A stretch of 64,000 nucleotides of DNA from Bacteroides nordii WAL 11050 = JCM 12987 (GTDB lineage: Bacteria; Bacteroidota; Bacteroidia; Bacteroidales; Bacteroidaceae), in contig BAJA01000030.1 in the NCBI GenBank assembly GCA_000613465.1, forward strand, positions 1-64,000. Direction: 5' to 3'. Under the pieces are notes generated by a model that was not told where the DNA came from, searched no databases, and saw only the letters and a program-made list of their open reading frames with translations. This document shows, piece by piece, positions 9,398 to 18,201 of this stretch. Position numbers and translations under genes: made by a program. Each line of letters starts with the position of its first letter. Positions within the stretch are counted from its first letter, which is position 1.

Positions 9398-10822
9398 ATG
9401 CAAATTCTGTTCAAGCAATATAAAATATTTCCTATTATTTTGTTATTTCTAACAGGGAATATTTATGCACAAAATTTAGAAACATTTGTAGAGTACGGAA
9501 CAGCCATACATGCAGGAGATTATACTCCTCTGTGGCAAGTTAGCAATCAGCAAGGTCTATCTTCTATTAAGAACAATACTTATATTAGAGGAGGAGTATT
9601 CTACAATAAAACGCTTCATTCATGGAAAGCGGAAGCAGGGATAGATATTGCCGTAGCAGCTGGTTTTTCTTCTACTTTTATCCTTCAACAAGCCTATGCT
9701 GATATTCGCTATAAATGGATAGGTTTGTGGGCTGGAAGCAGAGAAATTAATTCTCCTTTGTTAAATCAACAACTAAGTAGTGGCGGTTTAACGTGGTCGG
9801 GAAACGCAAGACCTATACCACAAATAGCAGTAGGCATATTTGATTATGTACATATCGCTCCTAAAGTTCAAGTAAAAGCAGAATTGTCATACGGTTGGTT
9901 TACTGACACTAAATATCAAGAAAAATATGTAGGAGATGAATATTCATATACGCGAAAGATAAAATATCACCATAAAAGTTTCTTTTTCCGTTTTGGCCTT
10001 CCAAAAGGAAAGTGGTTATTTGATGTAGGAATGAGTTTAGATGCTCAATTTGGAGGGTACAAAGTAAGAGGAAGAGATGAAGGTGATTTAGGTAACGGAT
10101 GGAAAGATTATTGGAATGTACTTATACCTCAAAGTGGAGGAAATGCCAGTCCTGGAGGAGAACAAGTATGGTACCAAGGAAATTATATGGGGAGTGAACA
10201 TCTTAAATTAACATATAAACATAATGATTTTATCCTTAGCGCATATTTAGAAAATTATTATGATGATTTTTCCGGAATGGGAAAACAAAATGGTTTAGAT
10301 GGTCTTTGGGGTATAGAATACAAAGCGAATAAGTCTCAAGTTATCAACAATATAGTGATAGAATATTATCAAACAACTAATCAAAGTGGTCCCTTACATG
10401 GATTAGATAATTCTATCATAAAAAAAACAGGAGGTGCTGATGACTATTACAATAATGATTGGTATCCAGGTTGGGTACATTGGGGTATGGGAATGGGTAA
10501 TCCATTAATCACTTCACCTATATATAATAAAAACGGAGATTTAGCATTTTTATATAATCGTGTAAAAGCGATTCATCTTGGTTGGAGTGGTGATATTACC
10601 AAAGAATGGACCTATCGTGCAAAACTGTCCTTCAATCGTACTTGGGGGACTCCATTTAAACCAACTCCTGAAATTTTAGAAAATTTTTCTACCTTTGCAG
10701 AGTTTAAATATATTCCAAGTAAATGGCAAGGTTGGAGTTTTACCGGCTCCGTAGCTTTTGATATTGGAGATATCTATGGTGATAATTTGGGTTTTCAATT
10801 AAAGATTCACAAAAATTTTTGA
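9398..10822 (+). CDS. Wzi-like capsule assembly outer-membrane protein
   Basis: This 474-residue protein has a clear signal peptide (hydrophobic core, cleavage near NIYAQ/N). A beta-barrel-type sequence follows, with alternating aromatic strands and Gly/Asn-rich turns, and it ends in a phenylalanine (KIHKNF), as outer-membrane barrels do. Overall it fits the capsule assembly Wzi family found in Bacteroides polysaccharide loci, where Wzi proteins help anchor capsule or EPS to the outer surface. It is close-packed between the sugar transferase gene (3 bp) and rfbC (2 bp), so it belongs to the same operon. The Wzi call is from overall pattern rather than a single diagnostic motif. Confidence 0.8.
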   Translation: MQILFKQYKIFPIILLFLTGNIYAQNLETFVEYGTAIHAGDYTPLWQVSNQQGLSSIKNNTYIRGGVFYNKTLHSWKAEAGIDIAVAAGFSSTFILQQAYADIRYKWIGLWAGSREINSPLLNQQLSSGGLTWSGNARPIPQIAVGIFDYVHIAPKVQVKAELSYGWFTDTKYQEKYVGDEYSYTRKIKYHHKSFFFRFGLPKGKWLFDVGMSLDAQFGGYKVRGRDEGDLGNGWKDYWNVLIPQSGGNASPGGEQVWYQGNYMGSEHLKLTYKHNDFILSAYLENYYDDFSGMGKQNGLDGLWGIEYKANKSQVINNIVIEYYQTTNQSGPLHGLDNSIIKKTGGADDYYNNDWYPGWVHWGMGMGNPLITSPIYNKNGDLAFLYNRVKAIHLGWSGDITKEWTYRAKLSFNRTWGTPFKPTPEILENFSTFAEFKYIPSKWQGWSFTGSVAFDIGDIYGDNLGFQLKIHKNF

Positions 10823-10824
10823 TA

Positions 10825-11373
10825 ATGAATTACATACAGACAGAAATTGATGGCGTATGGTTAATAGAACCTAAAGTATTTTCTGATAGTAGAGGATATT
10901 TTATGGAAGCTTTTAAAAAAGAAGAATTTGAAAAATACATTGGGCCAGTAAACTTCATACAGGATAATGAGTCTAAATCATCATTCGGTGTATTGCGTGG
11001 TTTACATTATCAAAAAGGGGAATATAGCCAGGCAAAACTGGTACGTGTCATAAAAGGAGAAGTACTTGATGTAGCAGTGGATTTACGAAAATCATCACCT
11101 ACATTTGGGAAGCATGTCAGTGTTTTACTAACCGAAGAAAATAAACGCCAGTTTTTTATTCCACGTGGATTTGCTCATGGTTTTTTGGTGTTAAGCGAAG
11201 AAGCTATTTTTACTTACAAAGTGGATAATGTATATACTCCACAAGCAGAAGCATCTTTATTATATTGTGACACGTCATTAGCTATTGATTGGCCTATAGC
11301 TGAGTCTCAAGTTATTATGTCTGAGAAGGACAAACAAGCTAAAACTTTCCAAGAAGCTGAATATTTCGTATAA
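10825..11373 (+). CDS. rfbC: dTDP-4-dehydrorhamnose 3,5-epimerase
   Basis: This 182-residue cupin epimerase contains the catalytic histidine block LRGLHYQ, the strand KLVRVIKGEVLDVAVDLR and the RGFAHGF signature. RfbC/RmlC converts dTDP-4-keto-6-deoxyglucose to dTDP-4-keto-L-rhamnose in dTDP-rhamnose synthesis. I start it at the ATG at 10825, two bases after the stop of the Wzi-like gene; a TTG six bases earlier is in frame but less likely. Its presence suggests L-rhamnose or a related 6-deoxysugar in the polymer. RfbA, RfbB and RfbD are not in the window. Confidence 0.93.
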   Translation: MNYIQTEIDGVWLIEPKVFSDSRGYFMEAFKKEEFEKYIGPVNFIQDNESKSSFGVLRGLHYQKGEYSQAKLVRVIKGEVLDVAVDLRKSSPTFGKHVSVLLTEENKRQFFIPRGFAHGFLVLSEEAIFTYKVDNVYTPQAEASLLYCDTSLAIDWPIAESQVIMSEKDKQAKTFQEAEYFV

Positions 11374-11397
11374 TCCATTCAAACAAAACATCAAAAT

Positions 11398-12709
11398 ATG
11401 AAAATTGCAATTGTAGGGACCGGATATGTAGGTTTGGTTACAGGAACTTGTTTTGCTGAAATAGGTGTAGATGTAACTTGTGTTGATACTAACAGTGAAA
11501 AAATAGAAACATTAAAAAAAGGTATCATTCCTATTTATGAACCGGGGTTGGAAGAAATGGTACTCCGGAATACAAAGTCAAAACGATTGCGATTTACAAC
11601 ATCATTGGAAAGTTGCTTAAATGATGTAGAAGTGATATTTAGTGCGGTAGGTACACCTCCCGATGAAGACGGTAGTGCAGATCTCAGTTACGTTCTTGCT
11701 GTAGCCCATACAATCGGGCGTAATATGAATAAATATAAACTGGTAGTTACTAAAAGTACTGTGCCGGTAGGGACAGCTCAGAAAGTACGTAATGCCATTC
11801 AAGAAGAACTGGACAGAAGAGGAGTCAATATAGAATTTGACGTTGCTTCAAACCCTGAATTTCTAAAAGAAGGAAATGCCATCAGTGACTTTATGAGCGG
11901 ATCGTGTGGTAGTGGGAGTAGAGTCGGAACGCGCAAAGAAACTCATGAGTAAACTCTATAAACCGTTCTTATTAAATAACTTCCGGGTGATCTTTATGGA
12001 TATTCCTTCTGCAGAAATGACTAAATACGCAGCAAATTCAATGCTTGCTACCCGTATCAGTTTCATGAATGATATAGCAAATCTTTGTGAACTTGTAGGA
12101 GCTGATGTAAATATGGTACGTAGCGGTATTGGTTCAGATACTCGTATCGGACGTAAATTCCTTTATCCGGGAATAGGATATGGAGGATCTTGTTTCCCGA
12201 AAGATGTGAAAGCGTTAATAAAGACTGCAGAACAAAATGGATATGATATGCGTGTGCTCCGTGCTGTAGAAGAAGTGAATGAAACACAGAAAAGTGCTTT
12301 ATTTGATAAACTTCAGAAACTATTTGGCAATGATTTGCAAAATAAAACAATTGCTATCTGGGGACTTGCTTTCAAACCGGAAACAGATGACATGCGTGAA
12401 GCTCCTGTACTGGTACTTATAGATAAGTTGCAGCAAGCCGGATGTAATATCAGAGCATATGATCCTGCCGCCATGGAAGAATGTAAAAGGAGGATAGGGG
12501 ACACCATTTATTATGCACGTGATATGTATGATGCTGTACTTGACGCAGATGTCCTGATGTTAGTTACCGAATGGAAAGAGTTTCGTTTACCTTCATGGGC
12601 AGTAATCAAAAAGACAATGGCACAACAAATTGTTTTAGATGGTCGTAATATCTATGAGAAAAAAGAAATGGAAGAACAAGGATTCATATACCATTGTATT
12701 GGGAAATAA
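11398..12709 (+). pseudogene. ugd: UDP-glucose 6-dehydrogenase, frameshifted (-2 nt) as sequenced
   Basis: Two adjacent frames together give a complete UDP-glucose/GDP-mannose dehydrogenase. The first has the NAD-binding GTGYVGLVTG and the block NPEFLKEGNAISDFMS. The second resumes at RVVVGVESERA and contains the catalytic cysteine motif GYGGSCFPKD. The break is at 11898-11899, where AGC is followed directly by GGAT. Adding two C residues (AGC-CCG-GAT) restores ...DFMSPDRVVVG... and a 437-residue protein, the normal family length. The enzyme oxidises UDP-glucose to UDP-glucuronate, a precursor for acidic capsular sugars. The loss sits in a C run and matches other indels in this window, so a sequencing error is likely; as written, the gene is broken. 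Confidence 0.9.
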
Positions 12710-12730
12710 GAAGATAATTGTGTATTTTTG
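12699..12730 (+). promoter_or_regulatory. Bacteroides-type promoter for the lipoprotein gene at 12746
   Basis: A -7 box TATTTTTG (12723-12730) has a TTG -33 element at 12699-12701, separated by 21 bases. Both agree with the Bacteroides sigma-ABfr consensus. Transcription would begin near 12737, just before the ATG. Confidence 0.6.
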
Positions 12731-12745
12731 CACAAAACTAAATAA

Positions 12746-13543
12746 ATGATTAAATACGTAGCGATATCGTTGTTGACGGTCTTGCTTATGGCGTGTAATA
12801 GCACCCAAAGACAAAACTCTTCGGAACAAAATGAAGACATCAAAGCCAAGCAACTATTACAAGGAATCTGGCTTGATGATGAAAGTGATGTTCCTTTAAT
12901 GCAAATCAAAGGTGATACTATTTATTATGCAGATTCACAAAGTGCCCCCATATACTTTAAAGTAATAAAGGACACTCTTTATACCTATGGAAATGAACAG
13001 ACACGTTATCAGATTGATAAGCAAACAGAGTATACCTTTTCATTCCATTCCTTAGCAGATAATATTGTAAAGCTCCACAAATCAGAAGATCCCAATGATT
13101 CATTAGCCTTCTCCGGAAAGCCGGTTGAGGTTATTCCAACTTATACAGAAGTCACTAAAAAAGACAGTGTAGTAACATTTGATGGAATTCGTTATAGAGC
13201 ATATGTATATATCAACCCCTCTAAAATCAGAGTAGTAAAAACCACCTATTCAGAAGACGGTATCAGTATGGATAATATATATTATGACAATATTATGCAT
13301 ATATGTTTATATGAGGGAAAGAAATGTTTGTATGCCAGTGATATAACAAAGCAAATGTTCGAGAAAGTAATCTCAACAGATTTCCTGCAACAATCAATAT
13401 TATCCGATATGGATTTTAAAGGTGTTGATCATAAAGGATTTCATTATCAGGCTATGGTCTGTATTCCGGAAAGTGCTGTATGTAATATTGTGAATTTATT
13501 AATTTCTTTTGATAAAAAACTCATTATTTCTGCGAACAAATAA
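12746..13543 (+). CDS. Hypothetical lipoprotein (DUF4738-like)
   Basis: The 265-residue product has a lipoprotein signal peptide with lipobox LLMACN (Cys17), so it is probably anchored in the outer or inner membrane. The mature part has two similar beta-rich halves, the first about 35-120 (GIWLDDESDVPLMQIKGDTIYY) and the second about 140-260. I recognise it only as resembling the Bacteroides DUF4738 family; that label is from memory of the general pattern. It has its own promoter upstream and a strong hairpin terminator downstream, so it is probably a single-gene unit. Function unknown. Confidence 0.75.
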   Translation: MIKYVAISLLTVLLMACNSTQRQNSSEQNEDIKAKQLLQGIWLDDESDVPLMQIKGDTIYYADSQSAPIYFKVIKDTLYTYGNEQTRYQIDKQTEYTFSFHSLADNIVKLHKSEDPNDSLAFSGKPVEVIPTYTEVTKKDSVVTFDGIRYRAYVYINPSKIRVVKTTYSEDGISMDNIYYDNIMHICLYEGKKCLYASDITKQMFEKVISTDFLQQSILSDMDFKGVDHKGFHYQAMVCIPESAVCNIVNLLISFDKKLIISANK

Positions 13544-13563
13544 TCAAATAGAAAAAAGAAGAA

Positions 13564-13609
13564 ATGGAGAATATCAATAATTTACAGCATTGATATTCTC
13601 CATTCTCTT
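13564..13609. terminator. Bidirectional hairpin terminator
   Basis: A perfect 15-bp stem (ATGGAGAATATCAAT with its complement) and a 10-base loop span 13564-13603, followed by a T-rich stretch. It lies between the convergent lipoprotein (+) and helicase (-) genes and can serve both. Confidence 0.8.
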
Positions 13610-13617
13610 TTATATAT

Positions 13618-14859
13618 TTATTGTTTTCTCCCTCTTGAACGATCTCCGGATTTCCGTCCACCTCCCTTACGAAAGTTTCGAGATCTACCGCCACTGCCAT
13701 TGCTTCGTGGATTATAAGCCGGGGCTTCACCCAATTCTGCAGGTACAGGTATTTTATAAATATCCTTTTCCAGGAAATTTTCTATATTCTTAAAGTTGGT
13801 CTGTTCTTTTTCATTTACGAATGTAAGAGCTACACCATCATTATTAGCACGTGCAGTACGTCCGATACGGTGCACATAATCTTCACTATCATGAGGAACG
13901 TCAAAATTGATCACTAAACGAATATCATCGATATCAATTCCTCTTGATACAATATCAGTCGCTACAAGGATATTAATTCTTCCAGACTTAAACTCATGCA
14001 TAATGAATTCCCGCTGTGCCTGTTCCAGATCCGAATGCATCTCTCCAACATTCAACTTCATCATCTTCAGAGCTTTCGCAACTTCTTTCACTTTAATTTT
14101 AGAGGATGCAAAGATAATAACACGCTCGGGCACTTCTTCTTCGAAAAGACTACGGACAATACCTAATTTTTGGTTTTCATAACATACATATGCTGCCTGA
14201 ACAATCTTTTCGGCTGGTTTGGATACAGCCAACTTCACTTCTGCCGGATTATTCAGAATTGTTTTAGCCAACTGTTGAATTTTGGCAGGCATTGTTGCCG
14301 AAAACATAATTGTCTGACGCTCTTTAGGCAGATACTTTACAATTTGCATAATATCCTCATAAAAGCCCATATCGAGCATGCGGTCAGCTTCATCCAGTAT
14401 GAAATAGGATACCTTTGATAAATCCACATATCCTAAACTCAGATGAGCAATCAAGCGGCCCGGAGTAGCAATTACCACATCTGCCCCAAGAGTCAACCCC
14501 TTCTTCTGTTGTTCAAAAAGCACTCCATCGTTTCCACCATATACAGCAACACTGGACACTGGCATAAAATAGGAGAATCCTTCCATTTGCTGATCTATCT
14601 GTTGTGCCAGTTCCCGGGTAGGGGACATGACAACGCAGTTAATAGCGTCCTCCGGATGCTCTCCCTCAGATAGCTTATTTAATACAGGGAGTAAGAAGGC
14701 AGCCGTCTTACCTGTACCTGTCTGAGCGACCGCAATTAAATCTCTTCCCTCAAGAATAACAGGGATTGCCTGTTCTTGTATCGGTGTGCACTCATCAAAC
14801 CGCATTGCGTCGAGTGCTTCAAGTACACGATCGTTTAGTTTTAGTTCAGAAAACTTCAT
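13618..14859 (-). CDS. DEAD-box ATP-dependent RNA helicase (RhlE-like)
   Basis: This 413-residue helicase has all core motifs in order: Q-motif region (TPIQEQAIPVI), motif I AQTGTGKT, PTRELAQQ, the DEAD box (ILDEADRML), SAT in FSATMP, and HRIGRTAR. The tail is short, basic and rich in Gly, Arg and Ser, as in RhlE/DbpA-like cold-shock or ribosome-assembly helicases. The ATG at 14859 starts with the usual MKFSELKL; a TTG six codons upstream is less likely. It probably remodels RNA or ribosome assembly intermediates in the cytoplasm. serB lies about 50 bp upstream on the same strand. Confidence 0.93.
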   Translation of the reverse strand: MKFSELKLNDRVLEALDAMRFDECTPIQEQAIPVILEGRDLIAVAQTGTGKTAAFLLPVLNKLSEGEHPEDAINCVVMSPTRELAQQIDQQMEGFSYFMPVSSVAVYGGNDGVLFEQQKKGLTLGADVVIATPGRLIAHLSLGYVDLSKVSYFILDEADRMLDMGFYEDIMQIVKYLPKERQTIMFSATMPAKIQQLAKTILNNPAEVKLAVSKPAEKIVQAAYVCYENQKLGIVRSLFEEEVPERVIIFASSKIKVKEVAKALKMMKLNVGEMHSDLEQAQREFIMHEFKSGRINILVATDIVSRGIDIDDIRLVINFDVPHDSEDYVHRIGRTARANNDGVALTFVNEKEQTNFKNIENFLEKDIYKIPVPAELGEAPAYNPRSNGSGGRSRNFRKGGGRKSGDRSRGRKQ

Positions 14860-14910
14860 TTTATGCTTATTATACAAATTAATAATATCACCAATTAATC
14901 ACAGGCAGAT

Positions 14911-16134
14911 TTACATGTTCAAATATGAATCTTTAAAACCAAGAAAATAAAGTACCCCATCCAGGCCAATTGTATTAATAGACTGCTTAGCATTGGCTAC
15001 TACCTTAGGTTTAGCATGAAATGCAATACCTAATCCGGCAATACCTAACATCGGAAGATCATTGGCTCCATCACCTACTGCAATTGTTTGGGCAATATCT
15101 ACTTTTTCAACCTGTGCAATCAGACGGAGGAGTTCCGCTTTCCGTTTTCCATCAACCACATCACCCAAATAACGTCCGGTCAACTTACCATCTATAATCT
15201 CAAGTTCATTGGCATACACATAGTCAATGCCATATTTTTGTTGTAGATATTTTCCAAAATAAGTAAAACCTCCACTTAGAATAGCAATTTTATAACCATA
15301 CTTCTTCAGGACATACATCAACCGATCTACTCCTTCCGTAATAGGCAAGTTCTCTGCTATTTCCTGCATCACCGACTCATCCAACCCTTTAAGTAATGCT
15401 ACACGCTCACGGAAACTTTCTACAAAATCAATTTCTCCACGCATAGCACGCTCAGTAATCTGTTTCACCTGATCTCCCACACCAGCGCGCATTGCCAGTT
15501 CATCAATAACCTCTGTCTCTATCAAAGTAGAATCCATATCAAAACATATCAAACGACGCATACGTCGATACATATTGTCAAGCTGGAAAGAGAAATCCAT
15601 TTCGAGTTCACTGGCCAGTTTCATTAACTGTTCCTGCATAACAATACGATCCTTCGGGGTACCACGAACAGAGAACTCAATACAAGCCCGTGTACGTGCT
15701 TCACACTCATTCAGGGGAATACGCCCTGTAAGACGTTTGATAGCATCAATATTCATCCCTTGTTCAGCAAGAATACGAGTAGTTGCAGCAATCTGACGAG
15801 CAGAAAGTTTACGTCCTAACAACGTAAGTATATAACGGTTCTTTCCCTGCATCTTTACCCAACTTTCATATTCCTCCGTAGATATAGGATAAAAACGAAT
15901 TGTTACCCCCAAAGACGAAGCTTTGAATAATAACTCTTTCATAATAAACCCAGAATTCTGTTCCTCTGTCATACAAAGGATACCTAATGAAAGCGTATTA
16001 TGAATATCCGCCTGGCCGATATCTAGAATTGTAGCATCATATTTTGCTAATATTTCTGTCACAGAAGCCGTCAATCCAGGACGGTCTTCACCTGTTATTC
16101 GGATGAGAATGAGTTCAGTATTTGAGAGTTGCAT
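14911..16134 (-). CDS. serB: Phosphoserine phosphatase with N-terminal ACT domains
   Basis: This 407-residue protein has ACT-type regulatory domains at residues about 5-180. A HAD phosphatase domain follows, with motif I FDMDSTLIETE (two catalytic aspartates), the serine of motif II in ILSGGF, and motif III AVGDGANDLPML. SerB removes phosphate from phosphoserine, the last step of serine synthesis. Length fits the long ACT-containing form. A TATTTTTG -7 box lies on the minus strand just upstream (16156-16163). Serine supply also feeds serine palmitoyltransferase, encoded elsewhere in this window, but no direct link is implied. Confidence 0.94.
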   Translation of the reverse strand: MQLSNTELILIRITGEDRPGLTASVTEILAKYDATILDIGQADIHNTLSLGILCMTEEQNSGFIMKELLFKASSLGVTIRFYPISTEEYESWVKMQGKNRYILTLLGRKLSARQIAATTRILAEQGMNIDAIKRLTGRIPLNECEARTRACIEFSVRGTPKDRIVMQEQLMKLASELEMDFSFQLDNMYRRMRRLICFDMDSTLIETEVIDELAMRAGVGDQVKQITERAMRGEIDFVESFRERVALLKGLDESVMQEIAENLPITEGVDRLMYVLKKYGYKIAILSGGFTYFGKYLQQKYGIDYVYANELEIIDGKLTGRYLGDVVDGKRKAELLRLIAQVEKVDIAQTIAVGDGANDLPMLGIAGLGIAFHAKPKVVANAKQSINTIGLDGVLYFLGFKDSYLNM

Positions 16135-16155
16135 AAAAAAAATCTTTTAATCCTG

Positions 16156-16163
16156 CAAAAATA
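16156..16163 (-). promoter_or_regulatory. -7 box for serB
   Basis: On the minus strand this reads TATTTTTG, matching TAnnTTTG. It is about 22 bases upstream of the serB ATG. No clear -33 element was seen. Confidence 0.5.
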
Positions 16164-16235
16164 GAGAAAAAAGTCGGTACCTATGCTAAAGAACATAAAA
16201 AATTATGGTCAAAAAGTAAGAAATTTGCTTGTTTA

Positions 16236-16268
16236 TTTGGAAGTTAATTTAATAAATACTTACCTTTG
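16236..16268 (+). promoter_or_regulatory. Bacteroides-type promoter upstream of the structured leader
   Basis: TTTG at 16236-16239 (-33) and TACCTTTG at 16261-16268 (-7) are separated by 21 bases. The predicted start of transcription is near 16274, exactly where the structured leader begins. Confidence 0.65.
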
Positions 16269-16272
16269 CGCC

Positions 16273-16394
16273 CGGTTTCTGAATTAAAGGCATTGACAAT
16301 CAACGGATTCCTCTCCGTTTAATGCCTGGAAAGACGATGTTTCGGGGAGAAGCCACTGTTTAAGGACAGTCCCGAATAGTATTAACCAAAACCG
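16273..16394 (+). ncRNA. Candidate structured 5' leader RNA (three-way junction), family not recognised
   Basis: The ~120 bases between the promoter and the ATG at 16401 fold by eye into a closed three-way junction. The closing stem is CGGTTT (16273-16278) with AAACCG (16389-16394). Arm 1 is AGGCATT (16288-16294) with AATGCCT (16321-16327), containing an inner stem AACGGA/TCCGTT around loop TTCCTC. Arm 2 is TTCGGG (16341-16346) with CCCGAA (16371-16376), containing an inner stem ACTGT/ACAGT around loop TTAAGG. Each arm has a 7-8-base bulge on its 5' side. It could be a cis-regulatory leader of the downstream gene or a stand-alone small RNA. I cannot match it to a known riboswitch. Confidence 0.5.
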
Positions 16395-16400
16395 AATTAC

Positions 16401-16907
16401 ATGAGACATGTAAAATGGATTTTTGTTGTATTACTAATTTGTTCCTTGACAGCCTTCGTTGAAAAAGACAAACCTACCGGAGGCTTAAGTGTGGGTGACG
16501 TAGCCCCTGATTTTCGAATCGAATCTACGTCAGGGGAGCAACGCCCTCTTAAATTGGCTGACTTAAAAGGTCGGTATGTGTTGCTAAGTTTTTGGGCAAG
16601 TTATGATGCACAGTCCCGGATGCAAAACGTAAGTTTGAACAATGTACTTCGGTCTGATATGCCCAATGTGGAAATGGTTTCTGTGTCATTTGACGAATAT
16701 CGTTCGGTATTTGAAGAAACTATTCGTAAGGATCAAATAGTTACGCCCACTTGTTTCGTGGAAACTAAAGGCGAAGATTCCGGTTTATTTAAAAGATACC
16801 GTTTGAACCGGGGTTTCACTAACTATTTATTAGATGGAAATGGTGTTATTATAGCCAAAAACATCTCTGCTGCAGAACTCTCTGCTCACATAAAAGAAAT
16901 CGGATAA
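16401..16907 (+). CDS. Thioredoxin-fold (TlpA/AhpC-TSA-like) protein lacking the CxxC active site
   Basis: This 168-residue exported protein has an N-terminal hydrophobic segment, then the redoxin start VGDVAPDFRIES and the strand YVLLSFWASYDAQSR. In active thioredoxins the last block reads WASWCGPC; here both cysteines are replaced (Asp and Ser). The rest of the fold is preserved: VSFDE, the Thr-Pro cis-proline region (VTPTCFVE), and YLLDGNGVIIAKN. The protein is therefore unlikely to be a dithiol oxidoreductase. It may bind a partner or use the lone Cys after TPT. Its own promoter, a structured leader and a downstream terminator suggest a single-gene regulated unit. Confidence 0.82.
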   Translation: MRHVKWIFVVLLICSLTAFVEKDKPTGGLSVGDVAPDFRIESTSGEQRPLKLADLKGRYVLLSFWASYDAQSRMQNVSLNNVLRSDMPNVEMVSVSFDEYRSVFEETIRKDQIVTPTCFVETKGEDSGLFKRYRLNRGFTNYLLDGNGVIIAKNISAAELSAHIKEIG

Positions 16908-17012
16908 AATAATATTCTGACTTCAATAAAAAGTGTAAGGAGAGAGGGGAATTTCCTGAATAAATAAAGATGTTCAGGAATAGACAAAAGAGGAAATGAA
17001 TACAACAAAAAG

Positions 17013-17048
17013 AGTCCCGTCTACTTAAAAGTTGACGGGACTTTTTCT
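17013..17048. terminator. Bidirectional hairpin terminator
   Basis: AGTCCCGTC (17013-17021) pairs with GACGGGACT (17034-17042), followed by a T run on + and preceded by an A run for the minus strand. It separates the thioredoxin-like gene (+) from lptG (-). Confidence 0.85.
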
Positions 17049-17099
17049 TTAAAGATTCAGATTACTCTTTCAATCATCTGCCATTACAGAAAATAAGCA

Positions 17100-18197
17100 T
17101 TATTTAGGAGCCTTTTTATATAAGTAGAATGCTATGAATGCATACAATACATTCGGTATCCATACCGCAACTACAGGAGGAACATTTCCATTAACAGCAA
17201 AAGTCGAAGTAATTGTCTGGAAAAGGATATACGAGAAACTTAGTGCAAGCCCGATTCCCAAATGCAGTCCCATTCCTCCCTTGGTTTTTCTTGATGACAG
17301 GGATAAACCTATCACAGTTAGAATGAACGACGCAAAAGACATGGCAATACGCTTATGATATTCAATTTCAAACTCTTTGATATTGGCAAATCCACGCCTC
17401 CGTTGCTTATCAATGTATTCACTCAACTGAGGGCTGGTAAGCATTTCCTGCTGATTCTTCATAATCAGAAAATCAGATGGATCCATATTTATAATAGAGT
17501 CCATTCTATCCCCCTTTATGATATTTTCTTTCAAGCCATCCAGTTCACGTATCATATAATCATGAATAGTCCATTTGTTTACAGTAGTTGTATCATATAC
17601 AATACGACGTGCTGTCAGGTGAGAAATCAGTTTCTTATCAACAAATTTATCCAGCGAAAAACGATTTCCGGTCTTATTATAATCCTGATAATTATCAATG
17701 TAAGCTATTACGCCGTCAGCCACCTCAAGTTGCACATTACGTGCACTACCTTTCTTTTTGGGCTTTACATACCTATCCTCAAAGTTCAAACGCGTTACAC
17801 TTCCTTTAGGTATTACATAGGATCCCAACATAAAAGTAGCTACTGCAATAACGGCTGCCGATATCATATAAGGACGCATCAGACGCTTAAAACTCATTCC
17901 GGTGGAGAACATAGCAATAATCTCTGAATTCTCTGCCAGCTTTGAAGTGAAGAAAATTACGGCAATAAATACAAACAACGGACTGAATAAATTCGCAAAG
18001 TAGGGAATGAAGTTCATATAATAATCAAAGACGATTGCAGTCCAGGGCGCTTCACGCTCCATAAACTTATCCATCTTCTCATTGAAGTCAAACACTACAG
18101 CGATAGAGATAATCAACGCAATAGCAAATACGTATGTCCCCAAGAATTTCTTGATGATATACCAGTCCAGCAGTTTGATAAAACGATTGCTTTTCAT
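17100..18197 (-). CDS. lptG: LptF/LptG-family permease of lipopolysaccharide export
   Basis: This 365-residue YjgP/YjgQ-type permease has an N-terminal membrane pair (DWYIIKKFLGTYVFAIALI), a periplasmic beta-jellyroll region (residues about 120-270) and C-terminal helices. LptF/G with LptB extract LPS from the inner membrane and pass it to LptC. It is close-packed behind tgt (4 bp) and lon (overlap), forming a lon-tgt-lptG unit on the minus strand. F versus G cannot be told with certainty; the conserved location next to tgt favours the LptG-type annotation used in Bacteroides. Confidence 0.85.
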   Translation of the reverse strand: MKSNRFIKLLDWYIIKKFLGTYVFAIALIISIAVVFDFNEKMDKFMEREAPWTAIVFDYYMNFIPYFANLFSPLFVFIAVIFFTSKLAENSEIIAMFSTGMSFKRLMRPYMISAAVIAVATFMLGSYVIPKGSVTRLNFEDRYVKPKKKGSARNVQLEVADGVIAYIDNYQDYNKTGNRFSLDKFVDKKLISHLTARRIVYDTTTVNKWTIHDYMIRELDGLKENIIKGDRMDSIINMDPSDFLIMKNQQEMLTSPQLSEYIDKQRRRGFANIKEFEIEYHKRIAMSFASFILTVIGLSLSSRKTKGGMGLHLGIGLALSFSYILFQTITSTFAVNGNVPPVVAVWIPNVLYAFIAFYLYKKAPK

Positions 18198-18201
18198 TTA
18201 A

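Noticed and set aside
16345..16360. Cobalamin riboswitch (GCCACTG word present)
   Set aside because: Only this short word matches. The other conserved boxes are missing and the junction layout differs.
17355..17927. A 190-residue + strand frame opposite lptG
   Set aside because: It is antisense to a well-supported gene, and its composition is that of a shadow frame.
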